Shown here piece by piece: positions 37,101 to 48,800 of a DNA stretch of 64,000 nucleotides. The number at the start of each line of letters is the position of its first letter. Position 1 is the stretch's first letter. Made by a program: the position numbers and the translations under genes. The notes under the pieces were generated by a model. The model was not told where the DNA came from. It made no database searches and saw nothing but the letters and a program-made list of their open reading frames with translations. This DNA comes from Cyclina sinensis (lineage: Eukaryota; Mollusca; Bivalvia; Venerida; Veneridae): NCBI GenBank assembly GCA_012932295.1, contig JAAONU010000001.1:42939134-43003133 (forward strand), written 5' to 3'.

Positions 37101-38723
37101 TTTCATAAAAGACTTCAGCATTATTAGGAAAGTCTACATACTTCTTGGACAACCGTGGTTCATATAATATGTAAATTTGGAAAATAACTATATTTATCAA
37201 CATTTTTTTCATCTGTATTAAAGCATTTAGTAAGCAGTACAAAAAGCCTAAGAAAAAGAAAAAATTAGGTGAGGAATTTGTAATGCTTCTGTGTAGCCTT
37301 CTCAGGTATACCTACCTTAGTGTCTCTCAAGTTTATGTATGTTCAATGCACGGTAAAACTGCATGTCCACCTTTTCAGATATGTTTCTTTTTGTCAACAC
37401 TTACTATATTTGACTTAGATTAAAGACAAAATATGTACCACACACCCATCGCCATAGATACCTGTATTTAAAAAAAATCATATGTAGTCTTAATAGTATT
37501 ATACTTGACTTAATTATTTGATACTTTTAACTTTTGTAGACAGTGGGTAAAAACAATGTTATGGTTTTCCTTAAAACTTTACTGAGTTGTAGGAGGTTCT
37601 GTTTCAGTTGTTTTATGCATGTTTTACAAAACAGTAAAAATGTCACACATTTTCCAGGATGTGTCACTGATATCTATTGTCTTTCAGTTTTAAGAATGAA
37701 TAAGGAGGAAGAAATAAAATTATTTGAACTTTTTCCACCTTTGCTAATCTTTGTCTCAAACAGTCATAAGATTGTCCTAGATTCTTGTATTGGTATAGAA
37801 CCTGGAACAAACCTTAGGCTTTGTGCTTGATTGTTCTATTTTCACATCTTGTGTTTCAAATTAGCTTTAATTTGTGCCTCAAAATGAATGTGGTCTGTTT
37901 TCCAGTTCTCAGACTTGTATATAAAATTAAAGTTTTTTGAAGGTTGTAGGTAAAGGTGCCCAGTCATTGACCAAATACTAGCCTCCTACATATGCAAAAA
38001 GCATTTTTTTAGTCATAATATTTTACTACCTCTCTAGGACGCATGGTTGTTTCACCACCATTTTGTCTTGCATGCTTGATGAAGTTGTTACTTTTAACAC
38101 TTATGTTTCTTTTTACATTTGGTATTCAAATAAACCAATCAGATTTAGCCTTTTATTGATTCATAATCTGTACAATTAGAAACATAATGAAACAGAAAGT
38201 AGAAAAATATTACCAGAATTTAACTGTTTTAGTTCAAGTAGGTTTAATGCACTTACTAAATCAAATTCATTTTAGCTTTTAGGTTAAAACATTTCAAGAA
38301 GAATTTGTGGAAAGCCTACTTTTATGTGTACTTGTATTGGCATAAGAAAAAGTTCAAAGTTTTGGTTATATTAGATTACATAAAAACAGTATCAGCGTAG
38401 TAATTTATTCCTACTTAAAAAAAGCAGTATAGATTGAATTCTGGTAAAAAAATGTGGATTTTAAGATATTATTGAAGCCATTTTTTTAAATGATTGACAG
38501 CCTGCTTGTCATATTCATTACATTTATTTTCCGCATTACAATATTCCGGTGTAGCAAAAAAGAAAAATAGTGGAATTGAAACATTTGATGATGAAAGCAT
38601 ACACTATTAAGTTTAAATGTCATTTTTTGTGTATTTTTTTTTTATAAAACTTTGTATATTTCAGGGTTTTTGAAGGATAGCAAGGATGGTGTCTTAAAAA
38701 AGGAGAAAAAGAATAGAAGATAG
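18959..38723 (+). CDS. MICALL: MICAL-like protein (MICALL): CH, half-LIM, disordered linker, bMERB
   Basis: Coding exons join in frame at GT-AG borders: 18959-19107, 23969-24017, 24309-24450, 25419-25531, 26002-28278, 28757-28877, 32328-32424, 33787-33860, 34685-34793, 36558-36604 and 38665-38723, giving about 1078 residues. Residues 1-115 form a calponin-homology domain ([43 protein letters not shown]). A zinc module follows at residues 164-188, then about 720 low-complexity Lys/Ser/Pro-rich residues with SH3-type proline motifs, and then the bMERB coiled coil from about 912 ([47 protein letters not shown]). In known MICAL-like proteins the bMERB domain binds Rab8/10/13-type GTPases and the CH domain is linked to actin, in recycling and junction traffic. 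There is no flavin monooxygenase domain, so it is MICALL and not MICAL. EHBP1 is excluded by the zinc module and the lack of a C2 domain. AATAAA occurs at about 38829 and 38955. Confidence 0.93.
26002..28278 (+). CDS. MICALL: MICALL exon 5: 2277-bp exon with half-LIM and disordered linker
   Basis: One exon of exactly 759 codons carries the zinc module C-x2-C-x17-H-x2-C (exon residues 13, 16, 34, 37) and the complete linker. The linker is rich in Lys, Ser, Thr and Pro and has several PKP.PR / KPLPQRPK / PPPLP motifs suited to SH3 domains. Four Trp-centred motifs recur ([46 protein letters not shown]). Entry is after TTTGTAG, with the first codon an in-frame ATG by coincidence; exit is at GCA|GTAAGT. 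Open frames on the opposite strand here are shadows of the Lys/Ser-rich composition. Confidence 0.92.
32781..33548 (+). repeat. Family C: hairpin-headed repeat, about 147-bp units, in MICALL intron 7
   Basis: The head holds the hairpin GGTTTTC-AAC-GAAAACC within ACCAGGTTTTCAACGA (32792-32807). The exact inverted 16-mer occurs at 33506-33521, so the element has terminal inverted repeats. A GTCGGCCGACGGGCGGG...CGTCAAC stretch follows the head (32832-32859). Body units recur by TTGGCCTATTGA at 32891 and 33040 and a variant at 33185. Two units contain GATCAAGGTCAAGGTCACTG. Minus-strand frames through it repeat the same peptide by unit and are not a gene. Confidence 0.85.
33580..33660 (+). repeat. 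Truncated family B head next to family C
   Basis: TTTTTTTAGCTCACCCTGAGCA, then GTGATCATTGGATGTCTGTC and GTCTGTCTGCCTGTCC, follow the order of the family B head (hairpin, then TCTGTC/CCGTC stretch). The body is missing because MICALL exon 8 begins about 130 bp later. Confidence 0.55.
34880..35360 (+). repeat. Degenerate hairpin-head-type repeat (family G) in MICALL intron 9
   Basis: CCTACTGGTAGGAGG-like hairpin words precede TCCATCAGTCTGTTAGACAGTCAGTC and a body in which AGAAGGTCAAGGTTATA, AAGGTCAAGGTCATA and ACGTCAAGGTCACAC recur at roughly 130-160 bp with CATACAAGAACC-type words. The layout matches families A-D but the copy is old and the ends are not defined. Confidence 0.5.
37224..37269 (+). 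other. MICALL: Possible MICALL cassette exon giving an alternative C-terminus
   Basis: Between the last bMERB exon (ends 36604) and the terminal exon (38665) a 46-bp stretch is flanked by AAAG and GTGAGG. It would add [14 protein letters not shown] in the right phase after exon 36558-36604. Its length is not a multiple of three: skipping it gives a tail ending [13 protein letters not shown], and including it shifts the last exon so that the protein stops after RVFEG. Its acceptor has a poor pyrimidine tract. Basic tails of this type are common in MICALL proteins. Confidence 0.5.
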
Positions 38724-39000
38724 CAGAGATGCAAATCTTGAAAAAAAATGATGCAAGTTTGTCAAAAATATGCTATACTTGTAAATAGTGGTGTTTGTAG
38801 CATGTATGGAACATTCACTTAACATTTAAAGAAATGGCAAATAAACAATGGGGTAATTAAGTAAACTGCCAGTATTTAGGAATTTCAGTTAAAGCAGTGA
38901 TATTAATATTAATGAAAAAAAATGTGTCTGAGATTTTATTGAATATACACCAAAATAAAATTTAGCCAAAACTGTGTTTAATTATTTCCAAGAGAAACAT

Positions 39001-39052
39001 GTTCAACTTCAACTTATTACTGCCAAAAGTCAATACTGACTATACTAGGCAG
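39001..39052 (-). repeat. LINE 3' tail fragment
   Basis: Read on the minus strand this is CCTGCCTAGTATAGTCAGTATTG followed by ACTTTTGGCAGTA and AAGTTGAAGTTGAA, nearly identical to the 3' end of the LINE at 10765-10815. It is a severely 5'-truncated insertion downstream of MICALL. Confidence 0.75.
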
Positions 39053-39307
39053 GGACAGTATCAAACAAATAAACTTGTTGACTGTTATGTCTGTAGTTGA
39101 TCTATGATCCAGTCATAAAATCTGAGAACTTACACGATATAGTTGGCATTATATTCATTGTATACTTAATTACTTTGTCCTGAATATCAAGGATTACAGA
39201 AGTGAAATTAGGACCAGAGACTTTACATGTGAGAATTATGTTATTTGTTGATTTTTGAGTATGTTCATAGTCACTTACTGATTCAGCCTAAGGGACATAT
39301 TATCTTA

Positions 39308-39395
39308 TTTCATTTCAGCTGCTTGTAAGTTCATTTCAGCTGCTTGTAAATTCATTTCAGCTGTGTAAATTCATTTCAGCTGTTTGTTGATTCAT
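39308..39395 (+). repeat. Minisatellite, about 21-bp unit, four copies
   Basis: TTCATTTCAGCTG recurs at 39309, 39330, 39351 and 39370 (spacing 21, 21, 19). Each unit resembles a splice acceptor (TTTCAG), but no exon follows. Confidence 0.8.
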
Positions 39396-39869
39396 TTGTT
39401 TGCGTGCTCATAAATATGTGTTTTAAAACAAGATGAAATTGTGAAAGACAATTGTCATAAAGCAGTCTACTTATTTCTAACAACAAGATGTTGTAACCTG
39501 AGGCCGAGGGTGTAGATAGTTTATTTATTTGTTTAAATTCTTGTAAGATTGTCTGACGACAAGGGATCTACCCTTTGTAGTCGTAATGTTTTCAGTTCTC
39601 AAAGTGCCATATAAGTGTTTTCAAATAATGTGTAATGTATTGATAATGTATGTACTGTAAGAAGAAAGTTTTAGCATGTTTTACATGTACAAAGACAAGT
39701 CAACATTTATTGGCATAAACATACAAACATGTTCAACACCATAGCACATATGAAGCCAGTTCTTAATAAGTTACTAAAATATAGAGCTTGATTTTCATCA
39801 GATTATCTAATTTTTAATGGACTCAATTATTTTATATGATACATGATATATCAAAAGTAGTTTCTTGTT

Positions 39870-40235
39870 TTAAAAGAATAATTCTAACACTATCCACAAT
39901 TTGCCGACAATAAACAAAGAAGGAATTGAGCGTGATATATCAGGCAGTATAGCACGCTGAATACAAGCGCGCGCCCGCTGACGTCACTGAGAACGCCACT
40001 GTTAAATAGTGCACATACTTACGTCCCTTATAAATATACGTACGTGTTAGAATGGAAATAGATTTTAACATTTTGTGATCTACTGTCGCATATATCACGG
40101 TCTCTCGGTCAAATGCGTAATTATTTAATCACTCAGGCCTACGGCCTTCGTGATTAAATTACTACGCATCTGAACTCGACACCGTGATATATCAGACGGT
40201 ATATCACTCAAACTTAAAAACTATTTCCTAATTAG
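39870..40235 (-). repeat. Foldback repeat family H, copy 1
   Basis: The segment is the reverse complement of 58985-59375 over about 365 bp with high identity (shared CACTGTTAAATAGTGCACATA, GAATACAAGCGCGCGCCCGC, TCAGGCCTACGGCCTTCGTG). About half of it (40060-40215) is an imperfect palindrome centred on AGGCCTACGGCCT, and both arms contain TTTAATCAC. GATATATCACGG words repeat. No coding capacity was seen. Confidence 0.85.
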
Positions 40236-40880
40236 ATGAGAAATGATAAAATTGATGCATTTTAGAAATGGTTTGGAAGCAGTTTTAACCAGGCTGACAC
40301 AATCGTGGATAAGTATGATCATCAACAAAGCTTTATTTTTGTTTTTGTTTTTTGAACAATCTCACACCAATGATCTGACAGATTTTCTTTCAGTTTTATA
40401 GAACATGATTGTAGTTTATTCAGCTTGGCTTGATAAACTGTGTCAGCAGCTGAAGTAAGTTTCTCTTCAACAGTCTGCATGGTTATTGTACATAATGTAG
40501 GCCTGAGCCCTAACAAGGTGTATGCAATTTGCATTTAATGCATATCCATGATTTTTAGGTAAACCAAAAGGATTAAGTAATATACACTTGAAAAAAAGAC
40601 TGCTTTCTGTTTTGTGTAAGCTTCAATGAAAAATTGCTTACATTCCAGCTTAGCAGTTTATCTGTACAGAAAGCTTGCTTGTGAGTTTTTGAAGTAAATA
40701 TCAGCTTATCAACTTATCAGGGGTCCCACAATGAACTTTTGCTAGTAAACTTTTTATTGCTATGCAAGAACTAGTTGCATATCATTTTTTAAGTGATCTT
40801 TATCAAAATAAAAACAAGTTTATCAGGGATTGAATTTTTTTAGCAAATTACTGGTACTTGCAGTGTACCTCTATTATTTT

Positions 40881-42325
40881 TATACCCCCACCACAAAATG
40901 TGGCGGGGGGCTATAATGGATTCGCTTTGTCGCGTCCGTCCGTCCGTCCGTCTCCATTATCGTGTCCGCTCTATAAATCCTATACCAATTGAAGGATTTT
41001 CTTCAAACTTGGCTGAAATGTTCACCTCATCAAGGGGATGTGCAGAACCCATGTTGCCCGTGTGTCAGCTCAAGGTCAAGGTCACAATTGAAGGTCAAAT
41101 ATCAAACAATCAAATATTAGACATTATGTCGTGTCCGCTCTGTAAGTCCTACACTAATTGAAAGATTTTCTTTAATCTTGGTTCAAATGTTCACCTCAAC
41201 AAGGGGATGTGCAGAACTCATGTTACCCTTTTGCCGGCTTAAGGTCAAGGTCACACTTGAAGGTCAAAAATTGACTTAAAAAATATTCTTAAATTTTAAC
41301 ATGTATTTGAATATTTCTGAAACTAGAAATCGTATTTGCTTGAAACTTAAAATATATATGAAGTGTCACAATTAGGATGTGCAGGTCAAGTTTCTTAACT
41401 CTGTATTGCATTTTGACAAAGTTATGCCCCTTTTTAAGTCTTCAAATTTAAATACAATCAAATATTACACAATATGGCGTGTCCGCTCTATAAATCCTAT
41501 ACTAATGGAAGAAATTTTTTCAAACTTTACTCAAATGTTCAACTCAACAAAGTTATGTGCAGAACCCATGTTACCTTTGTGCCGGCTTAAGGTCAAGGTC
41601 ACACTTGAAGGTCAAAATTGACTTAGAAAATGTTCTTAAATTTTAACATGTACTTGAATATTTTTGAAACTAGCACAGGTATTTGCTTAAAACTTAAAAG
41701 ATATATGAGGTATCACAAGTAAGATATGCAGGTCAAGTTTCATAACTCTGTTTTGCATTTTGACAAAGTTATGCCCCTTTTTAAGTCTTTTAATTTACTT
41801 ACAATCAATACTAGACAATATGTCATGTCCACTCTATAAATCCTATACTAATGGAAGGATTTTCTTCAAACTTGACTCAAATGTTCACCCAAACTGGGCA
41901 ATGTGCAGAACCCATCTTACCTTTGTGCCAGCAAGGCCACACTTGAAGGTCAAAAATTGACTTAGGAAATGTTCTGAAATTTTAACATGTACTTGAATAT
42001 TTCTAAAACTAGAACAAGTAAGCTCAGTATGCAAAGTTTTTCCACTCTTAATTACATTTTGACATAATTATGCTATTTTCTTAATTTCACTGCTTTTGTT
42101 TGTTTTAGTACATTGGGAAAATGAAAGGTTATTTGTAACTGTTTTGAACATGATTTGACAATATATATTTATACTTTTACCTGTACAATTTGTTTGTTTT
42201 TTTCACCAGAGATAATTTCTTTTTATGTATATGTATTTGTGCCACTTAAGTTATTCCCTTAACCACCTTTCAATGTCGTCTTCTGTCAAGGACATTGGTG
42301 GGGGTATGAATCGCATTCAGCGATA
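40881..42325 (+). repeat. Family D: hairpin-headed repeat with about 347-bp units
   Basis: The head ATACCCCCACCACAAAATGTGGCGGGGGGCTAT folds on itself, and ATACCCCCACCA recurs inverted at the far end (GGTGGGGGTATGA, 42297-42309). A CGTCCGTCCGTCCGTC stretch lies at 40933-40952. GTGTCCGCTCTATAAATCC-type words mark units at 40962, 41131, 41479 and 41825 (first unit short, then about 347 bp). Units carry CTTAAGGTCAAGGTCACACT followed by TGAAGGTCAAA. Short frames through the units share a peptide (NPI..E.IFSNF..MF) because of the tandem repetition and are not supported as a gene. Confidence 0.85.
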
Positions 42326-42329
42326 GTTC

Positions 42330-45300
42330 TAGTTTATACTTGGAAACCAGTTTTTGTTATTTTGCTTCAAGTATTTGCATATCCAGTGTTAAGATGCTCA
42401 TGACTTACACATACGTTTTTCAAGTGATTCCTATTTAAAACTGTACTTACGTAAAAACCTTTTCATGCGCTCTTAAAAAAACTTTACTGTAAGATTTTCA
42501 TATAGTTCTTTGATTAAAATATTCAAGCTCTCTCCATAGAAATGATAAGAGCTGTTCATTGTGTCACTGTTTTAAAAATCTAATACAGAAGGATTTTTCA
42601 ATTATTCAGTGAACTTCAGGGTCACTTTGGAAAGCTCAATTTTACAATATGTCATATAATTTCATTGATATATGTACATAGTGGTTCATAGATGATCAGT
42701 ATATACTATATAGATATATCTGTCCCAAGTTGCACACTGTGAGTTCAAGTTCACTGTTAGTTCCCGGTTCATCAAAACTTTCTGGTTGATCCAGATTTGA
42801 GTTTTGTATTTGTAAAATATATTACATTTTTGTGTTCATTAAATTAGTTACGAGTCATTTTGAACAATGTATTTAAATGTTGAAGTTTTTTTTTTGTCTT
42901 TCAAGTTTACAAATCTTTTAATATTTGGTGACAGTTAACAATCATTCCAAGATTTCTAGCCTTGCTTGTTTCACTGTTTTCTACTAAGAATAGAGGCAGG
43001 AACTATTTTTTTTCTGTAAGGCAAAGTTTACGTTATATATATTTAGAACATTTCATATTCTTTTGCATAATATTTAGTACTATAGTAAATTGGAGAAAAG
43101 GTATTTTATATTTTACCCTCTCTATAACATATCTTGTCTTTATCAAAATACATCGAAGAACAATATTATTCAGATCCTGCCAAAATATTTGCATCGACTT
43201 TTATGTTGCTGTTGGGAGTAGCATTTGCCATGGTGACAAGTGTAGACAATGACCAGTCTGACTTTTATGCAGTTTGATAACGGTCTGCACTGATTCAGAT
43301 TCATCCTACAATTTTTCAAGTAGAATACTATAAATAATGAATAGGTCATGTTGGATGACTAGTCCAATTAAGAAATTTAGTTAGGTAATGAAATATTTAG
43401 ATAATCAACTAAATATTTTTAAGATATCAAGTGGATTTTTATGAGAAATGATAATCATACTGTGATACATGGTTGACTGTTCATCCAAATGTAATAGTTA
43501 AAATGTTTTATTGCTTTTAAATTTGCGCATTCCTGTTGCTTATTAAAAGTTTTAATTTCATTTCATGAAAGTGTCTGTTGTTTGTTTTTTCCTGAATATT
43601 ATTACACGATTCATTGTATCATTTTTTTGTTTAGGTGGTGTTTGTTAATGTAATGAATAATAACTGGCTTAGTGGTTGAAATTATGGGGTTTTTTTTGTA
43701 TCAGTGAACTTTGTAGGTTGGTAGTGAATAGAATTAAAAATTGTCAAAGAAATTGAAAAAAGATGCTGCAATGTCATTTCATCCACCAAGGATTTTTGTG
43801 ACGGCATCAAGGGTTTGGTAGAGAAATGCAATATGGTGTTGACTGGCCTTCATGTATTTCTGCTGTTTAAAAAGACTCTCTATAATCAGTATTCATTTTC
43901 AGGCAGTTCTATATAACTGCACTACTTCAAGTATCATTTACATATCCAAACAATTTGCCTTTAGGTTTCAACAAAAACTTCAGTTGAATCATACCACAAC
44001 TGTACATGAACATAAACAGTGCAACATAAACATATTTGGGATTATACTGTTGATCTGTGACAGGCAGTAAGTGGTCAGAGCAACTCAGCTATTTGATATT
44101 CATTGGATTGCAATAAGGCACTACCGTACTGGTATAAGCATGCAATTTTGGAAGACATAACACTGGATAATAATTAAAAGTATATGTATAACATATACTG
44201 TCATTTATTTCATTCACAAAACAGTTATCACAGGAAAATATGAAAACGTATCACATAAATCATGATAAATATATTAAATTTCTTTGAAATGTAAAGTTTG
44301 TTCATTCAAATATCTAGTTTATATTTACTGGACATTACTTTAGTCATTAACAGGGGTTTTACCAAACATACATTTCTTTTTATTACTGTTACTATAACAG
44401 GTAAATACTGAAGCCTGAACTTCTCAGTTTCTGTCTTCTACAATGAAAAACTTAAATAATAAATACCCTATCTGGACAAAGAATCTTTACAACTTATAAC
44501 TGAAAAGCATGCTTTGCCTATAAACATGTGACTGCACTTTAAATTTCACCTGAATGCATAAGTTCTAATGACTGAATGTATATTACAGTAAAAAAACTGA
44601 GCTATAATACGCTAAATAAAAATGTTTACTAAAAGAAAGAAAAAAATGTTTGAAGAACATTCCTGTATTTCAAATTGTATGTCAGTAAACCAACAACCAG
44701 GACGGAATAAAAAGTACACACAGCATACATCTGTACACATGGCAAAACCAATAAAAAAAGGCGACACAAAAACTTCATAATCAGTAAAAGAAATCTCTCA
44801 TTACACACTGCATAACAAAGTTATTTAGAGGAAGTAATTATTATAACTGATGGCAAACCTGACTGGATTATTTGCTATATAATGATTTACATGTATAGAT
44901 TATACATTCCTTCTAATCAATTTTTTTTTACTGAAGTCTGACAAAGAATACAGTTAAAAAAAAACAAACAAAGCAAACTGCCCCCACCCCACTTCCAAAA
45001 GGAGTAAAGATTGTGCTCCAGTCAGACCACATAACTGCCCTACATTTGCATGATATACTGAATCTTACTGACAGAGGCAACTGTTATAGCGTAATGAGAC
45101 AATGAAAAAAAAAAACCCCTAAAAACTGACAATGGTTTTGATTACAGAGGCCCTAACATGACCTGCAGTCTGACCATAGCAGTTTCCCATCATTCTTAAT
45201 TCTATATGCTCTTGTGCAGAAAGAAATAAGACATTATGATGAATATCGAATACAATCATGTACAATCAATTTCATAAAAAACAATGAAATAATGTGATGC

Positions 45301-45800
45301 TTTATGTTAACATGTGAATGAATATATATGTGCAAGAAAATGTTAGTGCACTGAATAAAAACTGTTTAGTGTTAAAATATTTATATGAACACATAAAGTA
45401 CATGTATTTTATAGATATAAATATAAGACCAATTATTTTCTAACCCTTTCCTGTAACTTGAAACTCTTTTTTTATGATCATGAAAATGATCTCTTAAAAG
45501 AATTATAAAGGGGTGTTTTTGCCATTAACAGAGAAGTTGGCAAGAGGAAAACAAAACCAGTAACATTGTAAATAATAAAAATCTCAATCTACTGCATTTA
45601 TATAACTCTTCATAATCTGTTTTCTTCAATGTGATTCAGGAATTTTTAAAGATTTCTTGGAGAGCCATTAACATGTCATACTGTTGTCTGACTTCAAACG
45701 TTAGCTTCATTCTTGAGCCTAGTTCTCAATTTTCAACAGATTTTGTTGGTTTGGGACTTTCATCATATATTGTAATGTTAATACTGCTTGAATCTTAAAT
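42330..45800. other. Intergenic region between the convergent MICALL and UPF0193 genes
   Basis: AT-rich, with no exon, tRNA or recognisable element that I can support. Several short open frames have no protein-like composition. AATAAA words occur throughout and cannot be assigned. Confidence 0.3.
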
Positions 45801-45812
45801 TTCCACTGTCTG

Positions 45813-48800
45813 TTACTTCTTTCCTTTACTAGCCTCTTCTCTCGCTATTAACTCTTCTAATTCCTTTGTTCTCTTTTTGTCTATAACTTCCATTTCTCTG
45901 ATGAGCTGAAATATAATACAGATGATTTTTGGTTGGTACAAGAAATCCTTAATGCATTAAATCTTAAAACATTGAGTCTAAGAGGATCTTTGTTAAGGCC
46001 CTGCTATTTTCTGTTCTTAATATATTTCAGGAGTTTTCAACTGTCTTGTTTTAACATGGAGAAACTTTCACCCAGCTGTATATGTGGTAACTTTGTATTT
46101 CTGTAATAGGCTGTACTTAGAGAGAAGTACAGCACTTGACACCTATCATCTACATGTTCATCATCTGACACCAGATGATATCTCTCAAGCTGGGATTGAA
46201 CCCATGACCTGCAGATTTGATCTCTAGACACTTCAGCTGGTCAACCTGTCACTCACCTGAGATATTTGCGTCTCTATGATGGGTCTATGTTTCTCTGCTT
46301 GTCCTAAAGCTTCCATCTGTTGTAAAAATTGTCTTCTCTCTGCTATCTCTTCTTGTACTGGTGTAATAATGAAGCAAATTTATTATCATGATATCATATG
46401 ATGTGCCTAACTTCATGTCAGAATTGTAATTCTCTATTGATACAGTGAATACTGAGGTAACATCAAAACTATGAACAGGTTTTACTTGTTAAGTATTAGT
46501 TAAAAAACCATTGGTTCCGAGGTGAGACCTAAACTTATGATTTCAAATGATAATAAATAGAGGACTGTATTATTCATGTAGTATGACTTAAAACTATTTA
46601 CAAAAAGTGGAAGTAATTCATTACAGGTGTTTTAGTTTAGTTTGAAGCTCAGGCAAATAAAATGATAATGTAAAAGTAACATATCACATGTGGAAAAAAA
46701 TAGACACAATATCAGTACATGTTACTACCAGATTCTTCCTTGAATATCAGACAGGAATTTCTACTGTTTACACCAGTGCAAGAAAAACCCATCTTACAAC
46801 CCCATGTAAGGTAAGTCGCATTAAATGACGTCACTCTGTTATGAATGAAGTTGCAGCTGCTATAAAAACATAGTGCTGAATAAAAAGATTTGTTTCTGTT
46901 ATTTTCTTCTGAATTTTAATGTTTGTGTGATATGCAAGAAAAAGAAACAAACACTGGTTGCCGGTACAGACGGGGAATATCTGCCTCGAGGGTAACTGTT
47001 TAAGGCAGTAACAAGGCTCAGCAGCCATGTTACCACCTTAAATAGTTACCCTCGAGCAGGATATTCCCGTCTGTAATGGAAACCAGTGTAAGATTCCTAT
47101 AGTCTAACATTTTCAATGACATGTAAATGGCTGTAGCAAATGAGAGCAATGCAATCACTAAAGTCTTACATTCATCAAATCTATCAGGTACTGGTTCTTC
47201 TTCATATTCTTCAGGTTGATTTCTCCTCTTTAATCTTTCAGCTTGAGGATCAATGTCTTGACCAAATGCCATGATATTAGCAAGTTTCTCTTTTTCTTTA
47301 CCAGAATTTTTCCACCCTGAAAATGTTTCCATTCAAAGAAATACAAAATCTTGCAGCATTATTTCAAAAGTACATGATGACTTACTTTACAATTAAGCTG
47401 CCTGTTCATGTAGTTAAAGATACAGATACAGTTGGTTAATAATTTATCTATTCTATCAAGGATTACGCAATACCTATTTTGGCCAAAATCAGCGAGATCT
47501 TGAACCCTTACTATCAACACTGAACATCTCAATATTAGTTTTGCTAGGCTTCTTTACAATAAGATAAAAACTGTAAGAAGCTGTTCAGCTTTATTTATTG
47601 TCATTTTTTATTCTTACTGGGGAATGTAAATTTAAAAATATGTTACTGACTGAGAAAAAGTGAAAGAATGACAACTTATTTACATGTTGAAGGTGCTGGT
47701 TCATACTTTGGCCGTTCATAAGCTCCTGATGCCTCTATGGTTTCTTTTGTTCTAACCTTACTTTTGTAATTCCTGTAAAATAGATAATATCAATAAGTTC
47801 TTTTTCATACACAAGTTTTGTGTCTTTTCCTGCTATTTACAGTGTCATTCACTAATGAAATAACAACTAAGTATTTTTATCTTGTCTAATACACTTCTAT
47901 AAAATGCATAGCAACCTAACTACATCAGCATGTCAATAATCACACTGGTCAGAATCTGGAGAAAAACTTAGGGCTGCATCTTTTCTAATAGTCCAGGATC
48001 CTTTCTGCTTTAGAATATTGAGATATACTTCTGACTGGAAATATCTTTCATGTTGTTTAGCGCACATAATAAACATCGACTGAAAATGAGTGGCAGGATG
48101 GCTCATAAATGAGAATATTTTTTATCTACTTTGCACTTCTACTTCATAAAGGATAACTGAAGTGGTATTGTCATCTGTCGTGAATCTTAATCATATGTTT
48201 ATTTGAACCTACTTTGGTGTAAGGTATTTAGGTGGTTTAGCAGGTGCTGCAGGCTGTTTCTTCTTGGCACTGGATGTAGGATTGCATTGCAATGGTAATG
48301 CTTCCCCTCCTGTAAAAGTTTACAATTAGTTTCTTGATAAAATTGAATATTACATCATCATTATAAAAGTGAAAAAAATTGAAATACAATGTATGATGCA
48401 AGCAAACATACGTGTACCAGTTATTAACACTTCAGACATTTTTTAAGAATATAGTCAAAATATTTTTATGATCAAACAGGCACAATCATATAATTTGTCA
48501 GCATGGGCTCAAAGTTCTCCTATTTTTGCTGATGCATATAACATACACTGAAATTTTGGAGATGATGAAAGTATAAGGAGAAGTAAGTTAGTTTACCTTA
48601 AAAACTCTGAATCAATATTAGCAATAATGTTTTACTGAAAAGACCAATCAAACCTACCTCTGAGCTGTTTTTCTAGATGTCTTTGTTGAAAATTAGTAAG
48701 TTTTGACTCTTGCATCATTTCTGTAAAGATGATAATCAACAGCTGGTTATGCATGTGACAGTCTCAATATTGTGACTTCAGGCAGGATGCTGCCTTTATG

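Noticed and set aside
40898..41960. Repeated open frames in family D with similar peptides
   Set aside because: The peptide similarity follows from tandem repetition of DNA; frames lack conserved starts, are cut by stops at different places and have no domain-like composition.
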